DNA of 64,000 nucleotides from Heliobacteriaceae bacterium (GTDB lineage: Bacteria; Bacillota; Desulfitobacteriia; Heliobacteriales; Heliobacteriaceae). Below, piece after piece: positions 28,149 through 37,438 of the stretch (position 1 is its first letter; each line of letters begins with the position of its first letter). Location of the stretch: NCBI GenBank assembly GCA_028707535.1, contig JAQWAU010000005.1, forward strand, positions 1-64,000. Direction: 5' to 3'. A model generated the notes under the pieces. It searched no databases and was not told where the DNA came from. It saw only the letters and a list, made by a program, of their open reading frames with translations. The position numbers and the translations under genes are program-made.

Positions 28149-29444
28149 ATGAATAAGTGGGCGGAAATGTACAAGGCCAAGTTGACTACACCCGGGGGTA
28201 TCGCCCAACAGATTAATTCCGGCGATATCTGTGTCAGTACCGGGCAGGTGGCCGAACCGTGTGCGATCCTTGCTGCCTTGGCGGAACGCTGCCGGCGGGA
28301 GAACTTGACCGGCATTCAGCACAACCTGTTGCTGACCATGCGGGACCAGCCGTACCTGCGGCCCGAAATGACCGGGCGGATTCACCATAACTCGCTGTTC
28401 GTCAGTGCCTATTGCCGGGAACTGATTTGGAACGGCTATGCCGATTATGTGCCGGCTTTTTACGGTGAAGTACCCGAAAATCTGCGCAACCAGAATATTG
28501 ACGTTTTTTACACGACTGTTTCACTGATGGACAAGCACGGCTATTTCAGTTTCGGCACCGCCGCCGATCTGTCCGAAATCCGGCGGCAGGCAAAGAAAAT
28601 CTTTCTGGAAGTAAACCCGGCGATGCCCCGGACCCACGGCTCATTTATCCATATTTCCGAGGTTACCGCCCTTTGTACCAGCGATGTTCCGGTGACGGAA
28701 GTGCCTTCAGGCAAGATCAGTGATATTGACCGGGAGATTGGCGCCTATATTGCCGCGGAAATCCCTGACGGTGCGTGTATCCAACTAGGCATCGGCGGGA
28801 TGCCGAATGCGGTGGCCCAGGCCTTAATGGACCGGCAAGATTTGGGGATCCACAGTGAGATGTTCACCGAATCAATGGTGGACTTAATTGAAGCCGGGGT
28901 AGTTACTAACTGGCGGAAAAACATCCACCGGGGTAAGTCGGTCGTTACTTTCACCTTCGGCTCCCGGCGGGCTTACGACTTTATCGACGATAATCCGGGA
29001 GTCGAGTTCTTGCCGGTTGATTATGTGAACGACCCTTACGTGATCGCTCAGAACGACAATATGATTTCGATCAATGCCTGCTTGGAAGTGGACTTGTTTG
29101 GTCAGGTCTGTTCCGAGTCGCTGGGGCCGAAAAACTTTAGCGGGGTCGGCGGCCAGATTGACTTCGTCCGGGGGGCAATGCGGTCCAAAGGCGGCAAATC
29201 GTTTATCGCCATGCCTTCCACCGCCAAAAAGGGCACTATTTCCAAGATTAAGCCGGTATTGACCCAGGGCGGGATCGTTTCCACTTCCCGTAATGATGTG
29301 GACAACATTGTCACCGAATACGGCATTGCCCGGTTGCGGGGTAAGACTTGTTCCCAACGGGCCCGTGAATTGATCACTATTGCTCATCCGGACTTCCGGG
29401 AAGAACTGACCCGGCAGGCGCGGGAGCTGCACATTATTCCTTAA
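28149..29444 (+). CDS. 4-hydroxybutyrate / butyrate:acetyl-CoA CoA-transferase family protein
   Basis: QLGIGGMPNAVAQAL, HSEMFTESMVDLIEAG, GVGGQIDFVRGA typical of Cat2/AbfT-type transferases. Confidence 0.88.
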   Translation: MNKWAEMYKAKLTTPGGIAQQINSGDICVSTGQVAEPCAILAALAERCRRENLTGIQHNLLLTMRDQPYLRPEMTGRIHHNSLFVSAYCRELIWNGYADYVPAFYGEVPENLRNQNIDVFYTTVSLMDKHGYFSFGTAADLSEIRRQAKKIFLEVNPAMPRTHGSFIHISEVTALCTSDVPVTEVPSGKISDIDREIGAYIAAEIPDGACIQLGIGGMPNAVAQALMDRQDLGIHSEMFTESMVDLIEAGVVTNWRKNIHRGKSVVTFTFGSRRAYDFIDDNPGVEFLPVDYVNDPYVIAQNDNMISINACLEVDLFGQVCSESLGPKNFSGVGGQIDFVRGAMRSKGGKSFIAMPSTAKKGTISKIKPVLTQGGIVSTSRNDVDNIVTEYGIARLRGKTCSQRARELITIAHPDFREELTRQARELHIIP

Positions 29445-29471
29445 TAAAAAATTGTTAAAGGAGGGGAAAAA

Positions 29472-30611
29472 ATGGATTGGCAGTTGACCGAAGAACAGGA
29501 ACTGATTGTCAAAATGGCCCGGGAATTCGCCCAACAGGAAGTGGCCCCCAGAGCGGCGGAGGTGGACAAGAATCACCGCTTTCCCGGGGAAAACGTGGCC
29601 CGGATGAAAGAACTGGGATTAATGGGGATTTGTATTCCGGAGGCCTATGGTGGCGGTGGCGCCGACTACCTGACCTACATCATGGTTGCGGAAGAACTGG
29701 CCCGGGCTTGTGCTACCACCGGGGTAATCCTGTCTGTCCACATGTCGGTCTGCACCTACCCGATTTTCCAACTGGGTACCGAGGCCCAAAGGCAAAAGTA
29801 TGTCGTGCCTTTGGCTAAAGGGGAAAAACTGGGGGCATTTGCCCTGACCGAGCCGGGGGCCGGTTCAGATGCCGCCGCCCAGCAGACGGTGGCGGTCCGG
29901 GACGGGGATCATTATGTGCTGAACGGAAGCAAGTGTTTTATCACCAACGGGGCCTATGCCGATGTTTTCATCGTGGCGGCAATGACGGATAAGAGTAAAG
30001 GCACCAAGGGGATTTCCGCCTTTATCGTGGAAAAGGATTTCCCTGGTTTCTCCGTCGGTCAGACTGAGGACAAGATGGGGCTGAAAGGATCCAGCACGAC
30101 GGAAATCATCCTGAAAAACTGTGTGGTGCCGGTGGAAAACCTGCTCGGGCAGGAAGGGGAAGGGTTCAAAGTAGCGATGACCGCCCTGGATGGCGGCCGG
30201 ATCAGTATTGGCGCCCAAGCGGTCGGCATTGCCCAGGCGAGTTTGGATGCTGCCGTTGCGTACGCTAAATCCCGCCGGCAATTTGGTAAACCGATCGCTG
30301 CATTTCAAGCCGTACAGTTCATGCTGGCCGAGATGGCCACCCGGATTGAGGCGGCCCGGGGCCTGGTGCACCGGGCGGCTTGGCTGAAGGAAAAGCACCG
30401 GCCGGTAACCCAGGCTTCCGCCATGGCCAAGTATTATGCCTCGGAAGTAGCCAGCTGGTGTGCCAACCGGGCGGTTCAGATTCACGGCGGTTATGGTTAC
30501 ATCACAAGTTTCCCGGTGGAACGGTATATGCGGGATGCCAAGGTCACCGAGATTTACGAAGGCACTACCGAGATCCAGAAATTGGTCATTGCCGGCAATT
30601 TGTTGCGTTAG
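29472..30611 (+). CDS. Acyl-CoA dehydrogenase (short-chain/butyryl-CoA type)
   Basis: FALTEPGAGSDAAAQQT, KMGLKGSSTTE, QIHGGYGYITSFPVERYMRDAKVTEIYEGT. Confidence 0.92.
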   Translation: MDWQLTEEQELIVKMAREFAQQEVAPRAAEVDKNHRFPGENVARMKELGLMGICIPEAYGGGGADYLTYIMVAEELARACATTGVILSVHMSVCTYPIFQLGTEAQRQKYVVPLAKGEKLGAFALTEPGAGSDAAAQQTVAVRDGDHYVLNGSKCFITNGAYADVFIVAAMTDKSKGTKGISAFIVEKDFPGFSVGQTEDKMGLKGSSTTEIILKNCVVPVENLLGQEGEGFKVAMTALDGGRISIGAQAVGIAQASLDAAVAYAKSRRQFGKPIAAFQAVQFMLAEMATRIEAARGLVHRAAWLKEKHRPVTQASAMAKYYASEVASWCANRAVQIHGGYGYITSFPVERYMRDAKVTEIYEGTTEIQKLVIAGNLLR

Positions 30612-30651
30612 GGGAGTAAGGGCCAACAGTACCGGAAGGAGGCGAAAGTGA

Positions 30652-31878
30652 ATGATGAAAAAAGAGCCTAACCGCTGGCTGATTCTGATTGCTTGTGTAC
30701 TCATCAACTTGTGTTTGGGAGCGGGCTATGCCTGGAGCGTTTTTCAAAAGCCGTTGATCGACATTTTTGGTTGGTCAACTGCCGAGGCATCCCTGGCCTT
30801 TACGCTTTCCTTCGGGATGGTACCCTTGGCGATGATTGCCTGCGGCAAGATTCAGGATACCCGGGGGCCAAAGCTTGTCACCTTGGCCGGGGGAATCATC
30901 TTCGGCCTGGGTATGTTCCTTACCGGGTTTACCCAGTCCCTGACCACCTTATACCTCACTTATGGGGTGATGGGGGGCATCGGGATCGGGATGGCCTACG
31001 GTTGTACGGTAGCAACACCGGTTAAATGGTTTCCCGACCAGCGGGGCCTGGCCGGGGGATTGACGGCAGCCGGCTTCGGTTCCGGGGCGATCGTATTTGC
31101 CCCCCTGGCCAGTTTCTTGATTGAAAAATCGGGTGTATTAACGACATTCCGGACCTTAGGGATCTTTTACTTAGTCGTAATTGTGCTCTGTTCGTTGCTG
31201 GTCACCGCACCGCAAAGGGCGCCGGAGACGGCTGCCGCCGTTACCGCTGCCGGGCCGGCGGCGGAGGGTCATACCACCGGGGAAATGCTGAGAACCGGCA
31301 AGTTCTATATTCTGTGGTTGATGTATATCATTGGTTGCGTTTCCGGGTTGATGATTATCGGTCATGCTTCCCCGATTGCCCAGGAACAGATCGGGCTTTC
31401 CCCGGCGGTGGCGGCGATTTCCGTGAGCATTATCGGGTTGGCGAACACCTTGGGGCGGATCGTCTGGGGCGCCGTTTCCGACCGGATCGGGCGTTATGAG
31501 GCCTTAGTGATGATGTTCATTGTAGCGGGGATCTGTATGTTTCTCCTGCAAACGGCTTCCGGATTCGGGATGTTCATCATTGCCGTTTGCGGTGTCGCCC
31601 TAAGTTTCGGCGGCTTTATGGGGATTTTCCCCTCCATTACCGCGGATAACTTTGGGACGAAGAGCATGGGGACCAACTATGGGGTGATGTTCACTGCTTT
31701 CGGCTTGGCGGCGATTATCGGTCCCCAGATTGCCGCGGCGGTTAAACAGGCTAGCGGCGGGGCCTATGGTCAGGCTTTCTTAATCGCCGCCGGAATGAGT
31801 ATCATTGGGGTTTTGCTGACCCTCTACACTTATATGAAACTCAAAAAAACCAAAAATCTCGTGACTAAACAAGCCTAG
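30652..31878 (+). CDS. MFS transporter, oxalate/formate antiporter (OFA) family
   Basis: LCLGAGYAWSVFQKPL, PVKWFPDQRGLAGGLTAAGFGSGA. Confidence 0.87.
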   Translation: MMKKEPNRWLILIACVLINLCLGAGYAWSVFQKPLIDIFGWSTAEASLAFTLSFGMVPLAMIACGKIQDTRGPKLVTLAGGIIFGLGMFLTGFTQSLTTLYLTYGVMGGIGIGMAYGCTVATPVKWFPDQRGLAGGLTAAGFGSGAIVFAPLASFLIEKSGVLTTFRTLGIFYLVVIVLCSLLVTAPQRAPETAAAVTAAGPAAEGHTTGEMLRTGKFYILWLMYIIGCVSGLMIIGHASPIAQEQIGLSPAVAAISVSIIGLANTLGRIVWGAVSDRIGRYEALVMMFIVAGICMFLLQTASGFGMFIIAVCGVALSFGGFMGIFPSITADNFGTKSMGTNYGVMFTAFGLAAIIGPQIAAAVKQASGGAYGQAFLIAAGMSIIGVLLTLYTYMKLKKTKNLVTKQA

Positions 31879-32002
31879 CCAGCCGGGGGACAGTGGTGGC
31901 GGACGACTAGCCGAAGGGGGTGAATCAGCATCAAGTATAGTGCCGAAACTGCGTTCCTACCGGCAGAAATATTAAACAGAAATTTCAAGGAGGTTAATTA
32001 CC

Positions 32003-33550
32003 ATGCCGTTGAAAAACAAAGAACAATTCCAAGCCAGTATCCGGGCCCGGAAGCCCCTGAATGTCTGGTTCTTAGGGGAAAAGGTCGACGATGTGACCAC
32101 ATATCCCCCCTTGGCCGCCAGTTTCAACGCTGTTTCCAAGGTCTATGAACTGCACAATGATTCAAAATGGCAGGACCTGTTGCTCGTGGATTCCGACTTA
32201 ACCGGGGGTAAAGTCAGCATTTACACGACACCCTTGAAGTCGGCGGCAGATGCCAACAAAAAAACGAAAGCGGCCCGGGCTTTGGCCGAAGTGATCGGTT
32301 GTTGCACCCACCGGTGCACCGGTTCCGAAGCCTTTGCCGGTCTTGGCCCTTGCTGCTACGATATGGACCAGGATCTAGGCACCGATTACTTTAAGCGGTT
32401 TAATGCATTTATGAAGTATGTCCAGGAAAACGACCTCTCCTGTACCGCGACCGTTACGGACGCCAAAGGTCTCCGGACCTTGCCGCCGCATAAACAGCCG
32501 GACCGGGATGCCTATGTCCACATTGATGAGTACCGGGAAGACGGGATCGTGATCAGCGGGATCAAGGTGAACCAGACCGGAATCCTGTTTGCCCACGAAG
32601 TGGTGATTGTTCCTACCACCGCCATGAAGGAAGAGGACAAAGATTTTGCCGTCGCTTGTGCGGTGCCGGCTGATGCCCCTGGTGTCACCTATGTGCTGGG
32701 CCGGACCCCCCAAGACAAGCGTTTCTTTGAAGTCACCGATAAAATCGAAGGGATCGACCTGGGCAAAAAATATGCCGACCACCAGGCCTTGGTCTATTTT
32801 GACCATGTTTTCGTCCCCAAAGAGCGGGTCTTTATGGCCGGGGAATGGCAGTATGCCGGCCGGTTGCTCAACTACTTTACCGCAGTACACCGCCTGACTG
32901 CCGGCGGGTGCAAAGCCGGCGGCTGCAGCGCCCTTTGCGGGGCGACTTCCCTGATTGCGGACATGATCGGGGTCAATAAAGCCGGGCACATTAAGGAAAA
33001 ACTGGCGGAAATGGTCATCACGGCCGAGACCTGTTACGGTCTGTCCCTGGCCGCCGGTACCGAAGGGTTCAAACACCCGAGCGGGTTCTGGGTACCTAAC
33101 CCCCTGCTGGCCCACACCACCAAGTGGACCTGTACCTGGATTCCCTTTAACGCGGTCCGGTATGCCCGGGAGATTATCGCCGGTACCGGGGAAACCGCCC
33201 CATCGGAACTGGATATGCGCAACCCGGCGGTGGGCAAGATCTGTCAGAAAGCTTTCAACCCCGGCAACCCGAAATATGATGCTTTTGACCGTCTGCGGGC
33301 AACCCGGTTTGTTGAGCATATGGCCCGGGGTTCCAACTGGACGGCGATGGCTTTGCATGGCGGCGGGAACCCGGAAGCGGCCCGGATGATGGCTATGCGG
33401 TTTACCGACTGGCAACACCTGCAGGATATTGTCAAAGTGGCGACCGGGATGGATACTGATCCCCAATTTGTACAGGCAACTTACGAAAAGATTGGCCAGA
33501 AAAAAGGCTCGATCGATACTTTGTTGGATTTGCCGGTAGCAAAAAAATAA
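32003..33550 (+). CDS. abfD: 4-hydroxybutyryl-CoA dehydratase / vinylacetyl-CoA delta-isomerase
   Basis: HpaB-like fold; cluster ligands by position: CCTHRC (C-x3-C) and VHRLTAGGC (H-x6-C); VQENDLSCTATVTDAKG, GGCKAGG. Confidence 0.88.
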   Translation: MPLKNKEQFQASIRARKPLNVWFLGEKVDDVTTYPPLAASFNAVSKVYELHNDSKWQDLLLVDSDLTGGKVSIYTTPLKSAADANKKTKAARALAEVIGCCTHRCTGSEAFAGLGPCCYDMDQDLGTDYFKRFNAFMKYVQENDLSCTATVTDAKGLRTLPPHKQPDRDAYVHIDEYREDGIVISGIKVNQTGILFAHEVVIVPTTAMKEEDKDFAVACAVPADAPGVTYVLGRTPQDKRFFEVTDKIEGIDLGKKYADHQALVYFDHVFVPKERVFMAGEWQYAGRLLNYFTAVHRLTAGGCKAGGCSALCGATSLIADMIGVNKAGHIKEKLAEMVITAETCYGLSLAAGTEGFKHPSGFWVPNPLLAHTTKWTCTWIPFNAVRYAREIIAGTGETAPSELDMRNPAVGKICQKAFNPGNPKYDAFDRLRATRFVEHMARGSNWTAMALHGGGNPEAARMMAMRFTDWQHLQDIVKVATGMDTDPQFVQATYEKIGQKKGSIDTLLDLPVAKK

Positions 33551-33636
33551 CCCGGTAAGGATGGAAACCGGCGTCGCCGCTTAATGTGGCGGCGCCGGTG
33601 CCGATCTCCGGGAATTTATGGAGGAGGTGTCGGGGG

Positions 33637-33996
33637 ATGATTCAAAGTAAAGTCTTGTTTGGGTGGGAGTTTGATTTTTCCGGCCGGGCGGACTTTTGGA
33701 ACGGGATCGGTAAATTTGATTATTCTCTACGGTATGTAGACCAAACCGGCCGGGTGCAGGAGGTTGGGTTTAAGGAAATCTTTGCCCTGGCGGAATACGT
33801 AAGGGAACAAAATGTTGTATTCGGCCCTTTACAGCGGGAAGTGTATCCACCGTGTGCGGTAGCCTTAACCAATTATGTTTATCAGTATTTTGCCAATGAA
33901 GTGCTCTTAAAATCACGCCGGTCCTTGGGCAATCCTTGGACCTGCCAATATGAGGCCGTTGACCGGGGAAAAATTAATTGCCCCCGACAAAGGTAA
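33637..33996 (+). CDS. Protein of unknown function
   Basis: Strong SD GGAGG upstream of ATG 33637; no recognisable family. Confidence 0.6.
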   Translation: MIQSKVLFGWEFDFSGRADFWNGIGKFDYSLRYVDQTGRVQEVGFKEIFALAEYVREQNVVFGPLQREVYPPCAVALTNYVYQYFANEVLLKSRRSLGNPWTCQYEAVDRGKINCPRQR

Positions 33997-34222
33997 ACAA
34001 AACTCCCGGGGTGGTGAGGTCAATCACCCGGGGTTGCAGGCGTTTAAGGTCGGCTACCCGCCACCGGGGTTCCCGGGCGGCCAAAATGGCCAGGGCCTGT
34101 TCTTCGGTTTCGGCCAGGACAACGGCAACGGCATCAGTATACAGATCGGGAACCACACAAGGTTCGTCGATCATGCTGTAGCTGTGGAACCGGCGGTTAT
34201 GCCGCCAGATAAAGAGTTTCAT
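33974..34222 (-). CDS. Small protein of unknown function
   Basis: SD GGAGGTGA before ATG 34222 on the minus strand; directly downstream of ctpA-like gene. Confidence 0.6.
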   Translation of the reverse strand: MKLFIWRHNRRFHSYSMIDEPCVVPDLYTDAVAVVLAETEEQALAILAAREPRWRVADLKRLQPRVIDLTTPGVLFTFVGGN

Positions 34223-34229
34223 GAGATTA

Positions 34230-35681
34230 TCACCTCCGGGGGACATTCAGGGTGACGGTCCGGGCGTTTTCCTGAAAGGATAGGTCGAGACCGAGTTGTT
34301 CCGCGATCTGGCGGACAGGAGCGTAAAGCCGGTCGTTGATTAACGGCAGGCGGGTTGTTTCCCCGCCCGTTTGGGCCAAGGAAAGAGTCAGCTGCCGGTT
34401 ATTCCCGGAAATTACCGCCTGTTGAGCGGTTTCCTGATAGGTTACCGTTAGTCCTAGGGCTTCGGCGAGAAAACGGATCGGCAGGTAGGCCCGGTCTTCC
34501 CGCAGGATTGGCCGGTCAGCAAGCAAAATTTTTTCCCCGTTAACCCAGGTGACCGGTTCGTTCAAAGAAAAATGCAGCTCCCGGATCGCAGTCGGGTCCA
34601 GCGCGGCTTTCGCCCGGATCAATTGCAGGGAAGGATAGGTGACCGGTTCTTCCGGTTGGAGCCCGACTTGATCGACAGGCTGCCAACCCGGGGTAAAATA
34701 ACGGGCGGTGGTCAGTTTTAGGACACCCCCGGCTTGCAGGGGGATCAGGGACTGGACTGATCCCTTGCCATAGGTTGGGGTGCCGATCAGGATGGCGTGG
34801 GCATTGTCCCGCAGGGCGCCGGCTAAAAGCTCGGCGGCGCTGGCGGTATCGTGGTTTACCAGGATAGCCATGGGCAGCGGTTGTTCGTCACCGGAAGTCA
34901 GGGCGGTTTTTTCCGCCTCCGCGTCAACCAGATGGTAAAGCGGGCCGGTGGGGAGTAAGGTATCGCCGATATCTTCCGCGGCGGTAACCATCCCGCCGGT
35001 ATTGCCGCGCAGGTCGAGCACCAGTTTGGTCATACCGGCCTGCCTAAGTTCCTGGTAGGTGGCGGCAAACTCTGTTCCTGCCCGGTCACCAAAGCCGTAA
35101 ATGCGGATATAGCCCAGCTCCGGGGCCAACAGTTTCCCTTCGACTTGGGGTAAGATGATCTCGCGCCTGGTTAGGCTCAGGGACCGGGGGGCAGTGCCCC
35201 CGGCCGGGGTGATGGTCAAAGTGAGTATGGAGTCTGCCGGGCCGCGGATTTTACTTGCCACTTCGTCCAGGGTTAGCCCTTGGACGGAAACCGTATCGAC
35301 CGCCAGAACCTGATCACCGCTTTTGAGGCCGGCGTTGGCGGCGGGAGTGGCCGGGAAAACGTGGTCGATAATGATGGTTTCCCCGGATTGAAAGATTACC
35401 ACCCCGATGCCGGCATATTCCGGGTTGAGGGATTCCAAGAGCCGGGCAAATTCGGCCGGGGGCAGGTATTTGGTATAAGGATCTTCCAGGGCGGCCAGCA
35501 AGCCGGTAACTGTGGTTTGGGTGCTGAGGTCAGGCAAATAGTTTTTGTCGACGTGATAATCTTCAACCAGTTGGCGGATTTCCCTGACCAGGGGGTCACC
35601 GGCCGGGACCGGGGCGGCCTGGGCTACCGGGGTCAGGAAGAGTAAGCTGATTAATACGCAAAAGGTTTTTAACACCGGCAT
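34230..35681 (-). CDS. S41 family C-terminal processing peptidase with PDZ and C-terminal copper-amine-oxidase-N-like domain
   Basis: PDZ (GIGVVIFQSGETIIIDHVFPATPAANAGLKSGDQVLAV), GNTGGMV, NHDTASAAELLAGALRDN, GKGSVQ; signal peptide. Confidence 0.92.
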   Translation of the reverse strand: MPVLKTFCVLISLLFLTPVAQAAPVPAGDPLVREIRQLVEDYHVDKNYLPDLSTQTTVTGLLAALEDPYTKYLPPAEFARLLESLNPEYAGIGVVIFQSGETIIIDHVFPATPAANAGLKSGDQVLAVDTVSVQGLTLDEVASKIRGPADSILTLTITPAGGTAPRSLSLTRREIILPQVEGKLLAPELGYIRIYGFGDRAGTEFAATYQELRQAGMTKLVLDLRGNTGGMVTAAEDIGDTLLPTGPLYHLVDAEAEKTALTSGDEQPLPMAILVNHDTASAAELLAGALRDNAHAILIGTPTYGKGSVQSLIPLQAGGVLKLTTARYFTPGWQPVDQVGLQPEEPVTYPSLQLIRAKAALDPTAIRELHFSLNEPVTWVNGEKILLADRPILREDRAYLPIRFLAEALGLTVTYQETAQQAVISGNNRQLTLSLAQTGGETTRLPLINDRLYAPVRQIAEQLGLDLSFQENARTVTLNVPRR

Positions 35682-35753
35682 TGGGATTCACCTCCATCAA
35701 TCTAAAATTCGGGGCGGGGAAACGATTTCCTGCGCCGCTTTAAATATAAAGAT

Positions 35754-35781
35754 TGACAACATGGGGTTTGGTAGTTAGGAT
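35754..35781 (+). promoter_or_regulatory. Sigma-A-type promoter for trp operon
   Basis: TTGACA-N16-TAGGAT. Confidence 0.65.
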
Positions 35782-35803
35782 AAAAGTAATTTAATAGGCT
35801 GTT

Positions 35804-35847
35804 GAGCTGAGTTGAGATGAGCGGAGTTTGAGTGGAGTCGAGCGGAG
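35804..35847 (+). promoter_or_regulatory. TRAP-like (G/U)AG repeat array in trpE leader
   Basis: GAGctGAGttGAGatGAGcgGAGtttGAGtgGAGtcGAGcgGAG: nine GAG triplets with 2,2,2,2,3,2,2,2 nt spacers. Confidence 0.82.
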
Positions 35848-35883
35848 AGTGGCGGTGCTTTTTGCGCCTTTTTTTGGCGGATA

Positions 35884-35917
35884 AAAACCGGCCCCCTTTT
35901 CGGTGGGCCGGTTTTTT
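35884..35917 (+). terminator. Leader terminator (attenuator) upstream of trpE
   Basis: AAAACCGGCCC...GGGCCGGTTTTTT. Confidence 0.85.
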
Positions 35918-35971
35918 GTCGTGCCGGAACGCCCGGACATTTCCTCACTGCCGCCGAAAGGACGGGGGAAC

Positions 35972-37438
35972 ATGACGACCGAAACAACCGGTGTAACCCG
36001 GGCGGAGTTTCAAAGGCTCAGCCGGGAATACCGGTACATACCCTTATGGGTTTCCTTTAATGCTGACCTGGAAACACCGGTCACTTTATTTCGCAAGTTG
36101 ACCGGGGAAGGGTGCGGCTATTTGCTGGAAAGCGTGGAACATGGCCGGGTATTAGGCCGTTATTCCTTTGCCGGGGCGGAGCCTTTGGCTTATTTTACCG
36201 GTAGCCTGCCGGGCGGACCGGCTGTCCCTGACCGGCCGTTGGCCGCTTTGCAGCAATGGCTGGCCGGGTTCCGGACGGCCCCGGTTGCCCGGCGGGCGGG
36301 GTTGCCTCCTTTTTACGGCGGGGCGGTCGGGTATTTTGCCTATGATTTAGTGCGGGCTTATGAAAAACTGCCCCGGCAAGCGGTGGATGATTACGGCCTG
36401 CCGGCGATGACCATGATGGTTACCCGGTATACTTTGCTGCTGGACCATTTGCGGCATACGGCTACATTGGTGTATTTGGCCGAGGCTGGGGATGAACAGG
36501 CTTACCAGGCCGCCCGGGATAAACTGTACCGGTGTCTGGCGAGGCTTAAAGGCCCGGATAACGGTCTTGGGGTGGGGAGGCCGGAACCGGAGGCCGGGAC
36601 CCGGGATGAACCGGTGACTTTTGACCGGGCCGGGTTTTGCCGGGCGGTAGAAAAATGCCGGGAATACATTGCCGCCGGGGAGGTTTTCCAGGTGGTTTTA
36701 TCCCAGCGGTTTTCTGTTCCCCTGCGGGCCCACCCTTTTGATGTCTACCGGGCGTTACGGTCTTTGAATCCTTCTCCGTACTTGTTTTATCTCAACCTGC
36801 CCGGGGTTTGCCTGGCCGGTGCTTCACCGGAAGCCTTGGTCCGGGTGAATGGCGGCCGGGTGGAGACTCATCCGATCGCCGGTACCCGCCCCCGGGGTGA
36901 AGACCCGGCTGAAGACCGGCTGTTGGCGGCCGAATTAGTTGATGACGATAAAGAGCGGGCAGAACACGTGATGCTGGTCGACCTGGGCCGGAACGATTTG
37001 GGCCGGGTCTGCCGCCCGGGGACGGTCAAGGTCGAACGGTTCATGGAAGTAGAATATTACTCCCACGTGATGCATTTAGTCAGCCAGGTGGCGGGGGAAC
37101 TGGCCCCCTCCTTTTCTGCCCTCGATGCTTTGGCCGGTGTGTTTCCGGCGGGTACTTTAAGTGGGGCGCCGAAGATCCGGGCAATGGAAATCATCGAAGA
37201 ACTGGAACCGGTCCGCCGGGGACCGTATGGCGGGGCCGTGGGCTATCTGGGTTTTGAGGGTAATCTGGATACCTGTATCACGATCCGGACGGTGGTGATG
37301 TGTCAGGGCCGGGCGGATATCCAGGTCGGGGCCGGGATTGTCGCCGATTCGGAGCCGGAGCGGGAATACCAGGAAACACTGAATAAGGCCCAGGCGCTTT
37401 TTACCGCTCTGGCCCGGGCCGAGGAGGGATTTGCTTGA
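35972..37438 (+). CDS. trpE: Anthranilate synthase component I
   Basis: Chorismate-binding motifs [60 protein letters not shown]. Confidence 0.95.
   Translation: MTTETTGVTRAEFQRLSREYRYIPLWVSFNADLETPVTLFRKLTGEGCGYLLESVEHGRVLGRYSFAGAEPLAYFTGSLPGGPAVPDRPLAALQQWLAGFRTAPVARRAGLPPFYGGAVGYFAYDLVRAYEKLPRQAVDDYGLPAMTMMVTRYTLLLDHLRHTATLVYLAEAGDEQAYQAARDKLYRCLARLKGPDNGLGVGRPEPEAGTRDEPVTFDRAGFCRAVEKCREYIAAGEVFQVVLSQRFSVPLRAHPFDVYRALRSLNPSPYLFYLNLPGVCLAGASPEALVRVNGGRVETHPIAGTRPRGEDPAEDRLLAAELVDDDKERAEHVMLVDLGRNDLGRVCRPGTVKVERFMEVEYYSHVMHLVSQVAGELAPSFSALDALAGVFPAGTLSGAPKIRAMEIIEELEPVRRGPYGGAVGYLGFEGNLDTCITIRTVVMCQGRADIQVGAGIVADSEPEREYQETLNKAQALFTALARAEEGFA

Noticed and set aside
29865-30707. 280-aa minus-strand ORF antisense to acyl-CoA dehydrogenase
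   Set aside because: No motifs; overlaps a well-supported gene completely.
32375-33466. 363-aa minus-strand ORF antisense to abfD
   Set aside because: Shadow of a high-GC coding frame; His/Gly/Pro-rich, no motif, opposite a confidently identified gene.
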